6,325 nucleotides of DNA from DASUZD01 sp036377055 (lineage in GTDB: Bacteria > Actinomycetota > Thermoleophilia > Gaiellales > Gaiellaceae): positions 1 to 6,325 of the forward strand of contig DASUZD010000013.1 in assembly GCA_036377055.1 (NCBI GenBank), in the 5' to 3' direction. Below, piece after piece: positions 6,318-6,325 of the stretch. Within the stretch, counting starts at the first letter, position 1. Every line of letters starts with the position of its first letter. Both the position numbers and the translations under genes were made by a program. The notes under the pieces are model-generated. The model saw only the letters and a list, made by a program, of their open reading frames with translations. It was not told the DNA's origin and did no database searches.

Positions 6318-6325
6318 GGGCCGGC

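Overview
The window looks like a chromosomal piece of a high-GC bacterium, most likely an actinomycetote. The grounds are very GC-rich coding sequence with strong G/C third-position bias, frequent GTG starts, and Arg/Ala-rich noise in the non-coding frames. A deep actinobacterial lineage such as Thermoleophilia is a guess from overall feel, not shown by any marker gene. There are no RNA genes, CRISPR arrays or insertion sequences, and no gap over 30 bases between genes.

There are two converging transcription units. On the + strand (1-1659) lie the C-terminal part of a drug-efflux-type MFS transporter, cut by the left edge, and, 26 bases later, a membrane-anchored YceI-domain protein. On the - strand (6317 down to 1628) lie four tightly packed genes read in this order: an iron-type (group III) alcohol dehydrogenase, a CoA-independent aldehyde dehydrogenase, a GcvT/DmdA-type tetrahydrofolate methyltransferase, and a MetF-like methylenetetrahydrofolate reductase. 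Spacings are 8, 16 and -20 bases, so this is almost certainly one operon. Its promoter, and possibly more genes, lie beyond the right edge. The two units overlap tail to tail by 32 bases.

The - strand operon reads as a catabolic module. The alcohol and aldehyde dehydrogenases would turn an alcohol into a carboxylate. The GcvT/DmdA-like protein would move a methyl group from a methylated substrate to tetrahydrofolate. The MetF-like flavoenzyme would oxidise the 5-methyl-tetrahydrofolate to the 5,10-methylene form for C1 metabolism. One pathway that would use all four enzymes is choline -> betaine aldehyde -> glycine betaine -> demethylated product. A DMSP-like, sarcosine-like or methoxylated substrate is also possible. 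The sequence does not fix the substrate. Several key positions differ from the textbook enzymes: Gln for a conserved His in the alcohol dehydrogenase, Gly for the cofactor-binding Lys in the aldehyde dehydrogenase, and a lost Arg in the MetF flavin site. This suggests a specialised, co-evolved set rather than housekeeping copies.
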